Positions 16,101-25,169 are shown, numbered from the stretch's first letter. The stretch is 64,000 nucleotides of DNA from Streptomyces sp. M92 (GCF_028473745.1 NZ_CP101138.1:1-64000); one strand, 5' to 3'. Made by a program: numbers and translations. The notes: a model not told the origin generated them from the letters alone.

Positions 16101-16742
16101 CCCGTCCCGCACGTCCCGCTCGATGGACAGGCCGTGGTCCATCAGCTCCAGGAAGTAGTTCTCCTTGCCGAAGACGTCCTGGTAGGCGGAGGCGAGCTGC
16201 CTGGCCTCGTCGTACTGGTTCAGGCGGAGCCGTGTCTGGACGGCGCCGGACGGGCAACCGGTCGTCGCGACGACGCCCTCGGCGTGCTCGGAGATCAGCT
16301 CCATGTCCATGCGGGGCGTGTTCGCCGGGAACTGGCCTGTGTACGAGGCTTCCGTGGACAGGTAGAAGAGGTTCCGCAGGCCCTGCGCCCCCGTCGCCCA
16401 CATCGTCATGTGGGTGAAGCGGCCACCGCCACTGACGTCCTTCGACCCCACGCCGTCGTCCGACACGGCCCGCCGGCCGCCGGGTCCCCAAAACTCCTGC
16501 CGCCGGTTCCGGCGCGAGGACGGGGCGACGTACGCCTCGATCCCGATGATCGGCTTGACCGAGCCGAAGCCCTTGGCCACCTGCTGGAACTCGTAGGCGC
16601 CGAAAATGTTGCCGTGGTCGCTCATGGCCACGGCCGGCATGCCCTGCCGGTCCACCTCGGCGAACATCGGCTTCAGCTTCTGAGCGCCGTCGAGCATCGA
16701 GTATTCGGTGTGATTGTGCAGGTGAACAAAGCTGTCGGCCAC
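13140..16742 (-). CDS. dnaE: DNA polymerase III alpha subunit (extra copy)
   Basis: A 1200-residue C-family replicative polymerase. The PHP domain starts at FVHLHNHTEYSMLDG and continues with AVAMSDHGN. The palm catalytic motif is PPDVDLDFDDRRRDK (about residues 423-437), with KMDFLGLRNLGV further on. HhH segments and an OB-fold (about 1030-1110, GTVRLSGLVTSVQNKVTKQG) complete the standard order. It looks intact, slightly longer than E. coli DnaE (1160). The GTG at 16742 was preferred to an ATG 13 codons upstream because GGAGGTG lies 8 bases before it. A dnaE beside partition and replication-like genes is presumably additional to the chromosomal copy. It could be a plasmid-dedicated polymerase or a mutator; sequence alone does not tell. 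Confidence 0.93.
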   Translation of the reverse strand: MADSFVHLHNHTEYSMLDGAQKLKPMFAEVDRQGMPAVAMSDHGNIFGAYEFQQVAKGFGSVKPIIGIEAYVAPSSRRNRRQEFWGPGGRRAVSDDGVGSKDVSGGGRFTHMTMWATGAQGLRNLFYLSTEASYTGQFPANTPRMDMELISEHAEGVVATTGCPSGAVQTRLRLNQYDEARQLASAYQDVFGKENYFLELMDHGLSIERDVRDGLLRLAKELGMPLLATNDAHYIHESQADAHDNLLCIGVGKNKADEKRLRFGGSGYYLKTAAEMRALFAELPEACDNTLLIAERVGSYDEVFDNVDEMPQFPDVPDGETQESWLRKEVLAGLAMRYGDPVPAEVLERFETEMSVIGPMGFSSYFLVVADICKYARDNGVPVGPGRGSATGSIVAYATRITELCPLEHGLLFERFLNPERINPPDVDLDFDDRRRDKMVRYVTEKYGDEYTAMVNTFGKIKAKNAIKDSSRILGYPFSHGERITKALPPDIMGKSIPLDGIFDPAHPRYGEAGEIRTMYENEPDVKTVIDTAKGVEGLTRGTGVHAAAVILSKTRLTDRIPLHMRASDGVKITGFDYPSCENMGLVKMDFLGLRNLGVIDHAIENIRENRGVRLATVDPMDGDSGTVVIPLDDRKTFELLGRGDTFGVFQLDGGGMRALLKLMAPTRFEDIAAALALYRPGPMAANAHTNYALRQNGKQEPEPIHPELKEVLDPILGSTHHLLIFQEQIMAIARTLAGYTLGGADMLRRAMGKKKPEVLAAEWEKFHDGMTANGYSEEAVKAIWDVMLPFSGYAFNKSHTAGYGLVSYWTAYLKANYPAEYMAALLTSVGDDKDKAGIYLADARKLGVTVLPPDVNESVAQFTAVGDDVRFGLRSVRNVGDNVIDTVVAARKAKGKFTGFADFLDKADLPALNKRAVESLIKAGAFDSLGHTRRGLCAVHESAIDAVVPLKKAAAYGQDDLFAGLGGGTGDDGDSGFGLDVRIDDGEWPRKQLLSTEREMLGMYVSAHPLDGTEHILAAHRDTTIPDLLASGRTEGTVRLSGLVTSVQNKVTKQGNAWAIVNLADRDGTIEVLFFPATYQLVLGALVEDSVISVQGRINDRDGAISVFGQELQVLDVTAAERTGAAPVQLAFPHHRVNEPMVRELKRIMGAHPGESPVHLFVRGPRKTTVYVLQSMVNAATIASDIKGSFGQDTWHGVA

Positions 16743-17001
16743 CAGGCGAGCACCTCCGAGAGCAGTGTCGTGAAGCCGCACCTTAACCCCGAAACAAGAT
16801 CAAATCGGGGTCCTCGGCTGCCGCTTCGGTCGCATCAACTGGGGGCGGTGGTGGGGGCCTTGGCCTGTCGGCGAGAGAGGAAGTGTCGGCTCGGCGTGTC
16901 GTGCCGGACCTGTCGGTGAGGGTCTCCAGGAGCGCAGCGCCTTCACTGATCGGTCATGGGCTGCTGAAGGCGCGGGGATCGAACGGAGGCGGATCTGGGG
17001 T

Positions 17002-18558
17002 TGGGGTTTTACCTGCGGGGCGGGGAGCAGGGATCGGCGTGGCTGATTCCGGCAGGGGGGCCGGGGCACCCCCGGGGGTGCGGGGAGCAGTCCACCGGGG
17101 AGTCGGCCACCACCTGCACTCAGGGGCCATCCCTGCGGGTGCGGGGAGCAGTCGGCGTCCAGCTCCTCGAGGGAGCGGAGGTAGGGACCATCCCCGCGGG
17201 TGCGGGGAGCAGGCCATCGCCACGTTTAACCGCGAAGCCGGAGCGGGACCCATCCCCGCGGGCGCGGGGAGCAGCAGCTCGCTGAAGCGGGGGTCGCCCT
17301 CGCCGCGGGACCATCCCCGCGGCTGCGGGGAGCAGAAGTTCGGCAGGGCGGTCGAGGCGCCAGTGCCGGGACCATCCCCGCGGGTGCGGGGAGCAGGCGA
17401 ACCCCAGATGACCAACACCAATCCGACGGGGACCATCCCCGCGGGTGCGGGGAGCAGCGGACAACCGGTCAAGTCTCTGGCCCCGGCTGGGGGACCATCC
17501 CCGCGGGTGCGGGGAGCAGATCGGCTCGCCTCGCTGTGCCATGGCGACCGCGGGACCATCCCCGCGGGTGCGGGGAGCAGTCGGGGAGCTTGCCGTCTTC
17601 CCACGCGTCGGGGGGACCATCCCCGCGGGTGCGGGGAGCAGGTGGTCCTCGGCGCGCTGGTGTTCGGCGTGCTGGGACCATCCCCGCGGGTGCGGGGAGC
17701 AGTCCTGAATGGCCGGCACCCACACTCGGCGGAAGGGACCATCCCCGCGGGTGCGGGGAGCAGGCCCCGGCCGTCGCGATGACGGCGGTGTCCATGGGGA
17801 CCATCCCCGCGGGTGCGGGGAGCAGATCGGGAGAGGGTGCCGACGGCACCCAACCCGGGGACCATCCCCGCGGGTGCGGGGAGCAGCCGTCCGGGCCCTG
17901 GAAGGTCGGCAGCATTCCGGGACCATCCCCGCGGGTGCGGGGAGCAGGGAGTGCGCCCTGTGTGCACTCGGCGTGCGCCGGGACCATCCCCGCGGGTGCG
18001 GGGAGCAGAAGCCGACGCCTCCGTTCCCCGGCCGAGACAAGGGACCATCCCCGCGGGTGCGGGGAGCAGCTCCTTCGTGACTACGGATGTGTGTCGGCCT
18101 GGGGACCATCCCCGCGGGTGCGGGGAGCAGTCGCCGGCGTCGGCCAGTTCGACGAGGAATCCGGGACCATCCCCGCGGGTGCGGGGAGCAGGTACACGGT
18201 GGTGTAGGTGACCGTCACCGACCGGGGACCATCCCCGCGGGTGCGGGGAGCAGAATCCAACTTCGGCGGCGACATGACCAGCCAAGGGACCATCCCCGCG
18301 GGTGCGGGGAGCAGGAAGCCCCCCAGGGCAGGCGTCTCGAGTTCGGGGGACCATCCCCGCGGGTGCGGGGAGCAGCGGCCGACCGCTGCGACCGAGCCGA
18401 CGCCGCCGGGACCATCCCCGCGGGTGCGGGGAGCAGACCAGGCCGGACATGATCCCGTCGATCTCCTCGGGACCATCCCCGCGGGTGCGGGGAGCAGGCT
18501 GGCCGACCGGCGATGTACTGGCGGGCCTTGGGACCATCCCCGCGGGTGCGGGGAGCAG
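17002..18558 (-). CRISPR. Type I-E CRISPR array 1 (26 repeats, 25 spacers)
   Basis: 29-bp repeats on a 61-62 bp period. In the transcribed direction the repeat is CTGCT, a CCCCGC-ACCC-GCGGGG hairpin, then ATGGTCCC. The array reads on the minus strand, from its leader at 18559 toward lower coordinates. Repeats at the distal end decay progressively: those ending at 17030 and 17090 are badly degenerate, and those ending at 17151, 17274 and 17335 carry single changes. This confirms the polarity. Spacers are 32-33 bp. It lies immediately downstream of cas2, so it is the array most closely tied to adaptation. Confidence 0.97.
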
Positions 18559-18640
18559 ACTGGGTGACCTGCGGCTTTACTGGCGCTGCAGGCCGTTTTC
18601 GAGCACTTGCTTTGATTCCGGCAAATAGGGCATACGTGGC
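18559..18640 (-). promoter_or_regulatory. CRISPR leader 1
   Basis: On the minus strand the leader contains GCCCTATTTGCCGGAATC, about 70 bp before the first repeat, and GCCGCAGGTCACCCAGT immediately before it. Both blocks recur in the leaders of the other arrays (the first as TCCCACTTGCCGGAATC in leader 2). It occupies the space between the cas2 stop and the array. Confidence 0.8.
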
Positions 18641-18650
18641 TCGAATTGCA

Positions 18651-19013
18651 TCAGCCTCTGCCGAAGCGTCGGCGTTTGGAGGCCCTGCTCCAGCCGGATG
18701 GCGGACCGCTCCGGGGAGTTGGGGCGGCGGCGGGTGCGTTCGGGTCTGGGCGGTGGATCAGGGTGATGCCTTCGTGGTCGGTCGGGTGCCAGGCGTGGTC
18801 GTGGGTGCGGAAGGTGAAGCCCTGCTCGTTGTTCGTGGTGTGGGCCAGCAGGGCGCGGCCCTGGTCTGCGTACTGGCGGACCTCTTCCCAGAGGGCGTCG
18901 CGGACCCGGGCGGAGGGGTTGCCCACGAATACGCCGGCGGAGATCTCCAGCAGCCAGCGTGTGAGGAAGCCGCGTAGGCCGGCCGGGCAGTTGGTCAGGA
19001 CGATGACGGTCAC
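18651..19013 (-). CDS. cas2: CRISPR-associated endonuclease Cas2 (Cas2e)
   Basis: A 120-residue protein with a GTG start overlapping the cas1 stop. TVIVLTNCPAGLRGFLTRWLLEISAGVFVGNPSARVRDALWEEV is the Cas2e signature, and QGFTFRTHDHAWHPTDHEGITLI follows as in E. coli. It forms the structural core of the Cas1-Cas2 integrase that inserts new spacers at the leader end. The C-terminal ~25 residues are Pro/Arg-rich and extend beyond the E. coli protein. It is the last gene of the operon. Confidence 0.95.
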   Translation of the reverse strand: MTVIVLTNCPAGLRGFLTRWLLEISAGVFVGNPSARVRDALWEEVRQYADQGRALLAHTTNNEQGFTFRTHDHAWHPTDHEGITLIHRPDPNAPAAAPTPRSGPPSGWSRASKRRRFGRG

Positions 19014-19978
19014 CAGAGCTCGTCTCCGTAGTCCTCTGGACCGTCGTAGTTGACGCCCGCAGGGACCTGGTGGCCGCGGTCGCTCTGGAGGGTGACTACG
19101 TCCCGGTCGTCGCCGAGGGGGAGGGGGCCGGCCGGGTCCGGGAGCAGGAGGTGTTTGATGTCGTCTACGCATCGGTTCAGCAGGGACGTTTCGTTGATGC
19201 GGTCCCGTAGGGCGCGGCGGGTGCGCGGGCCGGTGTCCTCTTCGTCCTGTGCGGCCACGTCGAAGGCGAGCGGGATGCCGATCTCCGTCTTGTAGAGGTC
19301 GGCGACGTCCAGGACGAAGGACAGTTCGTGTCCGGAGTGGATGAAACCGAGGGCCGGGCTGCAGCCCAGGGAGGTGACGACGGCGTGGGCGATGCCGTAC
19401 ATGCACTGGGCGGCGGCGGTGATGGCCTGGTTGACGGCGTCGCCGCTGGTGAAGTCGCCGGGGGTGTAGCGGCGGCCGCGCCAGGGGACGCCGGTGCGGG
19501 AGGCCTGGGCCCGGTAGCAGTCCTTGACCCGCTTTCCCTCGCGGCCGAGGAGCTCGTGCCGGGTGAGGCCGGCGGGGTCCTCGTCCGGGAAGCGCAGCCG
19601 GTACATCGCTCGCGCCACGGCGAGGCGGCTGCGTTGACTGGCCCATTGCCGGGCCTGGGCCTCCATGAGGGCGGAGGAGCGGCTGAGGGCGCGGCCGGAC
19701 GCGTAGTAGCGCACGCCGTGTTCGCCGACCCAGCAGACCGCCGCACCGGTCTCACCGAGCACGCTCATGGCCTGGTGGGTGACGCGGGTGCCGGGGCCGA
19801 GGAGGAGGGTGCCGATGGTCGCCGAGGGGATGTGGGTGGTGCCCTCCGCGTCCTGAGCCGTGATGGCGTTGGCGTCGCGATGGACCGTGCAGCGTTCCAG
19901 GTAGACGAAGGAGAGGCGTTCGCCGGTGCGGGTGAGCTGCCTGGGAGTGAGCGCCGGGCGGCGGGAGACCGTGTTCAT
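19010..19978 (-). CDS. cas1: CRISPR integrase Cas1 (type I-E)
   Basis: A 322-residue integrase. Metal ligands can be placed by spacing: Glu147 (HELLGREGKRVKDCY), His214 (LGFIHSGHEL) and Asp227 (DVADLYK). The 67- and 13-residue intervals equal those of E. coli Cas1 (E141, H208, D221), so the active site looks intact. Start and stop overlap its neighbours (ATGA, GTGA). It works with Cas2 to capture and integrate spacers. Confidence 0.96.
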   Translation of the reverse strand: MNTVSRRPALTPRQLTRTGERLSFVYLERCTVHRDANAITAQDAEGTTHIPSATIGTLLLGPGTRVTHQAMSVLGETGAAVCWVGEHGVRYYASGRALSRSSALMEAQARQWASQRSRLAVARAMYRLRFPDEDPAGLTRHELLGREGKRVKDCYRAQASRTGVPWRGRRYTPGDFTSGDAVNQAITAAAQCMYGIAHAVVTSLGCSPALGFIHSGHELSFVLDVADLYKTEIGIPLAFDVAAQDEEDTGPRTRRALRDRINETSLLNRCVDDIKHLLLPDPAGPLPLGDDRDVVTLQSDRGHQVPAGVNYDGPEDYGDELW

Positions 19979-20763
19979 GGCCGTGCGTGGGTGGGCTGGG
20001 CGAGGGGCGCCAGGGTGAGGAGTCCGCAGCCGTAGGCGCGGGCCCGGCCGATGCCCTGGGTGAGGGTACGGCGCAGCGCTGCGGGGTCGGTGACTTCCAG
20101 CCGCCCTTCGAAGGTGACGGTGACGACGGTGACCGACTTGCCCCGGCGGCCGTCGGAGTCGCGGGACTTGTCGAAGGCGAGGGACCGTGTGTCCTGTACG
20201 GCCAGCTCGTAGCGGTCGCCGGGGTGGGGCTGCTTGTGGTGGGTGGTGCCGTCGGGCAGCAGCCGTCGGTCGGCCGGTTTCTCGCAGACGCGGAAACCGA
20301 GACGCTTCTGGCGTTCCTCGTCGACCAGCCAGCGCATCTGGTGGACGGGAGTGAGGTGGGCGGTGAGCTTGCGGGGTTCGCCCTCCTTGCGGCGGACCGT
20401 GTGCACGGGGTTCGCGGTCAGCCGGAACGCCCAGCGGTCGCCGACGGCCAGGCGGTCGAGCAGCGGGGCGTAGGGCCGGGTCTGCCAGCCGGGGTTCTCG
20501 GGGCCGGCGACGGCGGGCCATCCGGCCTGCTCGACCAGGTGCGTCAGGTCGGGACGGTCGGGGCTGACGACGTACAGCAGCACCTCGGCGCGGGCTCGCT
20601 GGTCCAGGCGCCACAGCACACGCGGTGCGTCGGGCCGCGGGCTGTCGGAGGGCAGGATGTGAGGGAAGGAGGACATGACGGCCGCGTGCATGGCCTGGGG
20701 TGAGGACAGCAGGCGGCGAGCGCCGGGCCGCGCGGTGTTGACGCGGAAGCGGGAGAGGAACAT
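19975..20763 (-). CDS. cas6e: Cascade endoribonuclease Cas6e
   Basis: A 262-residue RAMP protein (CasE/Cse3) that cleaves pre-crRNA at the repeat hairpin and stays in Cascade. The family opening MFLSRFRVNTARPGARRLLSSPQAMHAAVMSSFP, whose first His is conserved, and the C-terminal glycine-rich loop GIGRARAYGCGLLTL are both present. Its substrate would be the hairpin of the arrays in this window. It overlaps cas5e and cas1. Confidence 0.95.
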   Translation of the reverse strand: MFLSRFRVNTARPGARRLLSSPQAMHAAVMSSFPHILPSDSPRPDAPRVLWRLDQRARAEVLLYVVSPDRPDLTHLVEQAGWPAVAGPENPGWQTRPYAPLLDRLAVGDRWAFRLTANPVHTVRRKEGEPRKLTAHLTPVHQMRWLVDEERQKRLGFRVCEKPADRRLLPDGTTHHKQPHPGDRYELAVQDTRSLAFDKSRDSDGRRGKSVTVVTVTFEGRLEVTDPAALRRTLTQGIGRARAYGCGLLTLAPLAQPTHARP

Positions 20764-21506
20764 CAGGCGCTCTCATTCTCCAGAACGTCGAGGGCTGCGA
20801 ACGGGTCGTGTGCGCTGTGCGGGCTGCCGTCACCGGCGGGAAGCGGAGTGGGTACGGCGGTGGTGACGACGGTGCGCAGCGCGTGCCGGCGGTGGGCGGC
20901 GTCGAAGCTGACCGGCTGGTCGCGCAGGACGTCGGCCGACTCGGCGGATTCGGCGGCGGTGGTCTCGCGCAGCACGGTCAGGCTCTGTGGGGGCCGGTGG
21001 CGTCTGCGGTACCAGGCGGAGGCCTGCCACGGCACGCTCGTCAGCGCGTCCTCGAGCGTCGTGTCCTCGTACCGTCCGAGATCGACCGGCTCGGCGGGCG
21101 GACACGAACGCCGGCCGAGGTACGGGGGGTAGACGGGGACGCGCAGGGCGTCGTGCAGGCCGGTGAGGAGGGTGTGGTCTCCCTCGACGGCGGCGACGAA
21201 GACGGCGTCGGCGAGGTAGAACCGCTCGGACAGCGGCATCGACGCACCGGTGACACCGTGGTGGGCGGTGTGGAAGTCCCGGATACGGGTGCCGGGCTGG
21301 TCGATGCGGACGCCGAACCGCAGTGCGGCCAGAGGCGCCAGACGCGTGTCGTCGCCGCGTTCGACGCCGGCCGCCGCGGCGAGAAGGCCTACGACGCCGC
21401 TCTTGGTCGGGGCGGATTCGGTGGTGCGGCGGGTGAAGCGGGAGGAGGCCCCCCAGGACTGCAGGGGGCCTGCCAGGCGAAGGACGAGCACGCCGGTGCG
21501 GCTCAT
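20763..21506 (-). CDS. cas5e: Cascade subunit Cas5e
   Basis: A 247-residue RAMP protein (CasD). VLVLRLAGPLQSWGASSRFTRRTTESAPTKSGVVGLLAAAAGVERGDD is the type I-E Cas5 signature, including the N-terminal strand and the thumb region. A short C-terminal extension (PLPAGDGSPHSAHDPFAALDVLENESA) is probably disordered. It binds the crRNA 5' handle. It starts inside the cas7 stop (ATGA). Confidence 0.95.
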   Translation of the reverse strand: MSRTGVLVLRLAGPLQSWGASSRFTRRTTESAPTKSGVVGLLAAAAGVERGDDTRLAPLAALRFGVRIDQPGTRIRDFHTAHHGVTGASMPLSERFYLADAVFVAAVEGDHTLLTGLHDALRVPVYPPYLGRRSCPPAEPVDLGRYEDTTLEDALTSVPWQASAWYRRRHRPPQSLTVLRETTAAESAESADVLRDQPVSFDAAHRRHALRTVVTTAVPTPLPAGDGSPHSAHDPFAALDVLENESA

Positions 21507-22699
21507 GCGGGCTTCTCCAGGCGTTCGGCGACGGCCTGTCCGACGGCGGTGGCCAGTTCGCGCAGGGTGTCGGTCTCGGTGCCGAGGTCGGCGAGCTTCT
21601 GCGTGGCGGGACCGACACGCAGTACCCAGGTGAGGGTGGTCTCGGGGTCCCCGTAGGCGCGCTCGACGTCGGACGCGTAGGAGGCGAGACGGTCGGCGGC
21701 CTCGCGCAGATGTCCGCCGCCGTCGCTGCGTACCGGGTCCTCGAAGGCGGCGACGTAGCTGATGGGGCGTGTGGTGCGGAGCTTGACGACCACGGCGTCG
21801 GGCTCGGTGTGGTGACCGAAGGTGTTGATCTTCCCGGTGGGGAGCGAGTCGACGAAGGCCTGCACGAACGCCTCGACGGCGCGACGGACCGGCTCGGTGC
21901 GCGGTTCCTCGTCGCGCAGGCCCTGGCCGAGGTTGTCGGCGAGCAGGTGTACGCCGAGGGCGGCGTAGCGGTAGAGGGTCGCGGAGTTGAAGTCGACGGT
22001 GCCGATCATTCCGGCGCCGGTCTCCTCGTCCTTGTTCTTGTCGTCGACGGCCGTGTAGTAATCGGACTCGTTGTCGACCCGGTGGACGCTGAGGGCGTGG
22101 GCGACCTGCACGGCGGCGTCCACGTTGATGTCGGCCACGTCGGCGACCATCCGGCCGAAGAGGGCGATGTCCACGGAGTGCCGGGTGTCCGCCAGCTCCT
22201 TGGCCCGGGCCTTGTTCTCCTTCGTCTTCATGAACGCCGTGATGTCGTCCGCCCCTTCCAGCGCGAGGCGCGCCAGGCCGTCGAGCTGCCGGGAGCTGAG
22301 GAAGACGAGGTACTTGCTCTCGGGGGCGGGAGCGGGACCTCCGCCGTTCTTCGCCTGGTCGGCCTTCCGCTTGGGGACCTCGGTCTTGAAGCCGGCGGCC
22401 CGCACCGTCTCGTCGGCGAGCTTCAGTGCCGTCTCCTGCGCGACGGACTGGTCGAGGCCGGTGATCCGGTCGGCCAGGAGCTCCACGATCTTCTTGGTGC
22501 GCACGCCCAAGTCGGCGGGGTCGAGCAGGTGCTCGTCCTTGAAGCAGGTGCGGATGGCCCGCTTCCACGCCTGGCTGGAGACACGGGCGCGGGGGACTCC
22601 GCCGTAGACGGCCGTCTTGGGCGCGCCCGTGTCGTCCCGGTTGAGGTTGCTGGGCGGGACGGTCTGCAGGGCGTGCACGTCCAGGAAGATGCGGTTCAC
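21503..22699 (-). CDS. cas7e: Cascade backbone subunit Cas7e
   Basis: A 398-residue CasC/Cse4 protein with a GTG start overlapping the cse2 stop. The typical opening is FLDVHALQTVPPSNLNRDDTGAPKTAVYGGVPRARVSSQAWKRAIRTCF. DVADINVDAAVQVAHALSVH and MIGTVDFNSATLYRYAALGVHLL complete the pattern. Six copies line the crRNA in Cascade. Residues ~125-150 contain a Lys/Gly-rich loop (KRKADQAKNGGGPAPAPESK) longer than in E. coli. Confidence 0.95.
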   Translation of the reverse strand: MNRIFLDVHALQTVPPSNLNRDDTGAPKTAVYGGVPRARVSSQAWKRAIRTCFKDEHLLDPADLGVRTKKIVELLADRITGLDQSVAQETALKLADETVRAAGFKTEVPKRKADQAKNGGGPAPAPESKYLVFLSSRQLDGLARLALEGADDITAFMKTKENKARAKELADTRHSVDIALFGRMVADVADINVDAAVQVAHALSVHRVDNESDYYTAVDDKNKDEETGAGMIGTVDFNSATLYRYAALGVHLLADNLGQGLRDEEPRTEPVRRAVEAFVQAFVDSLPTGKINTFGHHTEPDAVVVKLRTTRPISYVAAFEDPVRSDGGGHLREAADRLASYASDVERAYGDPETTLTWVLRVGPATQKLADLGTETDTLRELATAVGQAVAERLEKPA

Positions 22700-23403
22700 G
22701 AGGCGTCCTTGTCGGTGTCCGGGGTGGTGTTCTCGTCGGAGGACGGGGCGGTGGTGCCGTCGGGTGTCGGCCGGGTCCGTCGCTGCTCGTGGAAGGAGCG
22801 GCCCCACCGGCGGCGTACGGCGGCGGGCCCGTCGGGCCACTGCCAGACGTAGAGCTGGCCGGCGAGGAGTGCGTAGTCGAGCGGGATGTCTTCGCGGCGC
22901 AGCAGGGCGACGATGTCGCGCAGGCGCTGGGTGAGTGTGGCGAGGTCGGGGGCGGTTCCCGCGCGGACCAGGCGCTTGCGGACCGGTTCGTCGACGCCAT
23001 CGGCCGGCATCAGGCGCCGGACCGCCGCGCCCAGACCACCCGGCCGCTCACGCGTGTGCCGGCGGTGCATGGGGGCCCCGCGGGACTGCTGGTGGAACGC
23101 CCACAGGGTGAGGGCCGCGTGCAGCGCGTTCTCGGCACGCACCAGCTCCTGCTCGCTCAACGGTCCCCTGCCGGCGACCGGAGTATGGAGCGGATCGGTG
23201 TCGATCAGGCTCCACAGGTCGGGTGTCTCGCCCGCCTCACGGCCCGCACCGCGGCGCAACCGGGCGAGAGCGGCGACGGCGTTGGACCGGTCCTTGAGGT
23301 AGCCCTCCTGCCAGGGGGCGATGTGTGTGGCGGCGAGGTCCGCGACGCGCTGCTGTACCGGGGCGTCAGCGGGCAGGGCGGATGTGGATGCGGTGGGTGT
23401 CAT
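22696..23403 (-). CDS. cse2: Cascade small subunit Cse2 (Cas11)
   Basis: A 235-residue CasB protein. WSLIDTDPLH, ENALHAALTLWAFHQQS and GLGAAVRRLM are the usual helical segments, followed by RKRLVRAGTAPDLATLTQRLRDIVALLRREDIPLDYALLAGQLYVWQWP. The last ~30 residues are acidic and Thr-rich and likely disordered. The start overlaps the cas8e stop (ATGA). Confidence 0.93.
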   Translation of the reverse strand: MTPTASTSALPADAPVQQRVADLAATHIAPWQEGYLKDRSNAVAALARLRRGAGREAGETPDLWSLIDTDPLHTPVAGRGPLSEQELVRAENALHAALTLWAFHQQSRGAPMHRRHTRERPGGLGAAVRRLMPADGVDEPVRKRLVRAGTAPDLATLTQRLRDIVALLRREDIPLDYALLAGQLYVWQWPDGPAAVRRRWGRSFHEQRRTRPTPDGTTAPSSDENTTPDTDKDAS

Positions 23404-25169
23404 GGGTGCACCTCCGGGTCGGTCGCGGCGTGTTCGGTTCCCGACGGGTCGGCAGGCTCCGGCCCGGGCGGACCCTCGTCGGCCGAGACGGCGGCCTTCT
23501 CGCCGGAGCCGGGGGAGTCCGGCGCGCCGGGGTCTCCCAGCGCCCTGGCCAGGCCTCCGCGGAACCAGACGTCGGCCAGTCCGGCGTTCAGCCAATGGAC
23601 GCCGCCCTTGTTGTCGGTGTGCATCCGCCCCTCCCAGGCCGCGTCCCCCGCGCCGGCGAGGAGACGGTCACCGAGACGGCCCACCACCTCACGCACCTGT
23701 CGCTGCCAGGTGCTCCGGTGCTCGAAGGGATCGGGAGCCTCCGCCATGTCGGACAGCCAGCCGCGGTAGCGGTGATCCAGCGCGTCGAACCCTTCGGCCC
23801 GAGCGGCGGCCTTCGGCCCTTCCTGCTCGGATCCGGTCGCCCGGGCCAGATCGGCCGCGAGATCCCCCAAGACCCGCACCGCCCTGTCGGCGTCCTCGGC
23901 CGCAGCGGTGGCCTGCGCGGCGTAGGCGGGGTCCTGCCCGTGCAGCAGGACGACCGGCATGGCCAAGCGGTCGTCGACCACCTCGTCGACCACGGACTGC
24001 TGGGTCCCGTACCTGACACCCACCACCCGGGCACGGACGAGGAAACGACGGGGCAGATGGCCCTCGGTCACCAGCCGAGCCACCCACTCGAGGGCCCGCG
24101 GCCGCAGCCGCGACGGCCCCTCGGCGCCCCCGCCCTCCTCCAGCCGATCGGCGAGGAGGGCGGCGATGCCCCGCCAGGCAGAGCGGCCCGGATCGTGTTC
24201 GAGCGGCAGAAACACCGGCGACCGCCCCAGCTTCTTCTCCTGCGCGGGGCTGCGCCGCCATGCGGTCATCGGCTCGCTGCGGTGCAGGTTCCGGGAAGGG
24301 AGGGGATCGCCGTAACCGAGGACGACACCGTGGACGCCGTCCGCGTCGTGGTGCAGAAGCACTCGGCGTGACTGCCAGGTGTACAGATCACGCATGCCGG
24401 TCGCGGCCCGCCCGTCGGAGCCCGGCCCGCAGGGCTCACGGCGCCAGGCCGGCCGGTCGGCGGCGGAGAAGTCCAGCTCCTCGGTGTCCGCCGCCACCAG
24501 GTTGAACAGCAGGGTCTCGCGCAGGGTGTCGCCCTCCACGAACACGCCGCCCAGCCCGCCTGCCCAGCCGGTACCGAGCGGGTACACCTTGCCGCCCTTG
24601 ACCCGGTCGTCGCCGGCCATGCCGGTCTTGATGCCGGAGGTGTCGTAGGCGTGGACGTGAACGATCCAGCGCGCGGCCTCGGCGAAGGACAGCCGCTTGA
24701 CGTTCGGCATCCGCGCGCTGAAGAACGGTTCCCCGGCCGGTACGTCGGCCACGATCCGGTTGAGGGAGAACACCTCGCCCTTCGCCGTGCGCAGCCCGGC
24801 GGTCTGCATGAACGGTGCGACGGGGCTCAAGAGGTCGAACCGCTCACGCTGCTGCTCCAGGTACGCCTGGACCGGAGCGAAACAGTCACGGTCCCCCCAC
24901 AGGTCCGCCCAGTCCTCGATGTCCCCGGGACCGTCCAACGCATCGTGCGCGACGGCCAAGAGGAGGCGGACCAGGGAGAACTCCTGAGTGGCCAGCTCAC
25001 CCACGACGCACCGCAGATCATCGGCCTGGGCGAAGACCTGACCGAGCGACAGCTCGTCCTGGGAGCCGTTCCGCCGCAGGACACGAATCCACGGCCGGCT
25101 GGTCAGATCGAAGGACGACGCTTCACCCCCACCCACGCCGGCACCGGTGGGCTCAGTCGTCTGCGTCAC
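23400..25169 (-). CDS. cas8e: Cascade large subunit Cas8e (Cse1)
   Basis: A 589-residue PAM-recognition subunit. FDLTSRPWIRVLRRNGSQDELSLGQVFAQADDLRCVVGELATQEFSLVRLLLAVAHDAL is the Cse1 opening. ARWIVHVHAYDTSGIKTG and GTGWAGGLGGVFVEGDTLRETLLFNL follow at the usual positions. The GTG start lies 17 bp inside the end of cas3. Acidic low-complexity tails occur at both ends. No truncation is evident. Confidence 0.95.
   Translation of the reverse strand: MTQTTEPTGAGVGGGEASSFDLTSRPWIRVLRRNGSQDELSLGQVFAQADDLRCVVGELATQEFSLVRLLLAVAHDALDGPGDIEDWADLWGDRDCFAPVQAYLEQQRERFDLLSPVAPFMQTAGLRTAKGEVFSLNRIVADVPAGEPFFSARMPNVKRLSFAEAARWIVHVHAYDTSGIKTGMAGDDRVKGGKVYPLGTGWAGGLGGVFVEGDTLRETLLFNLVAADTEELDFSAADRPAWRREPCGPGSDGRAATGMRDLYTWQSRRVLLHHDADGVHGVVLGYGDPLPSRNLHRSEPMTAWRRSPAQEKKLGRSPVFLPLEHDPGRSAWRGIAALLADRLEEGGGAEGPSRLRPRALEWVARLVTEGHLPRRFLVRARVVGVRYGTQQSVVDEVVDDRLAMPVVLLHGQDPAYAAQATAAAEDADRAVRVLGDLAADLARATGSEQEGPKAAARAEGFDALDHRYRGWLSDMAEAPDPFEHRSTWQRQVREVVGRLGDRLLAGAGDAAWEGRMHTDNKGGVHWLNAGLADVWFRGGLARALGDPGAPDSPGSGEKAAVSADEGPPGPEPADPSGTEHAATDPEVHP

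Noticed and set aside
16883..18567. Long ORFs on both strands through CRISPR array 1 with repeating PRTRGDGP- and GTIPAGAGS-type peptides
   Set aside because: They are translations of the 29-bp repeats; period, leader and decay pattern show a CRISPR array. The same applies to arrays 2 and 4.
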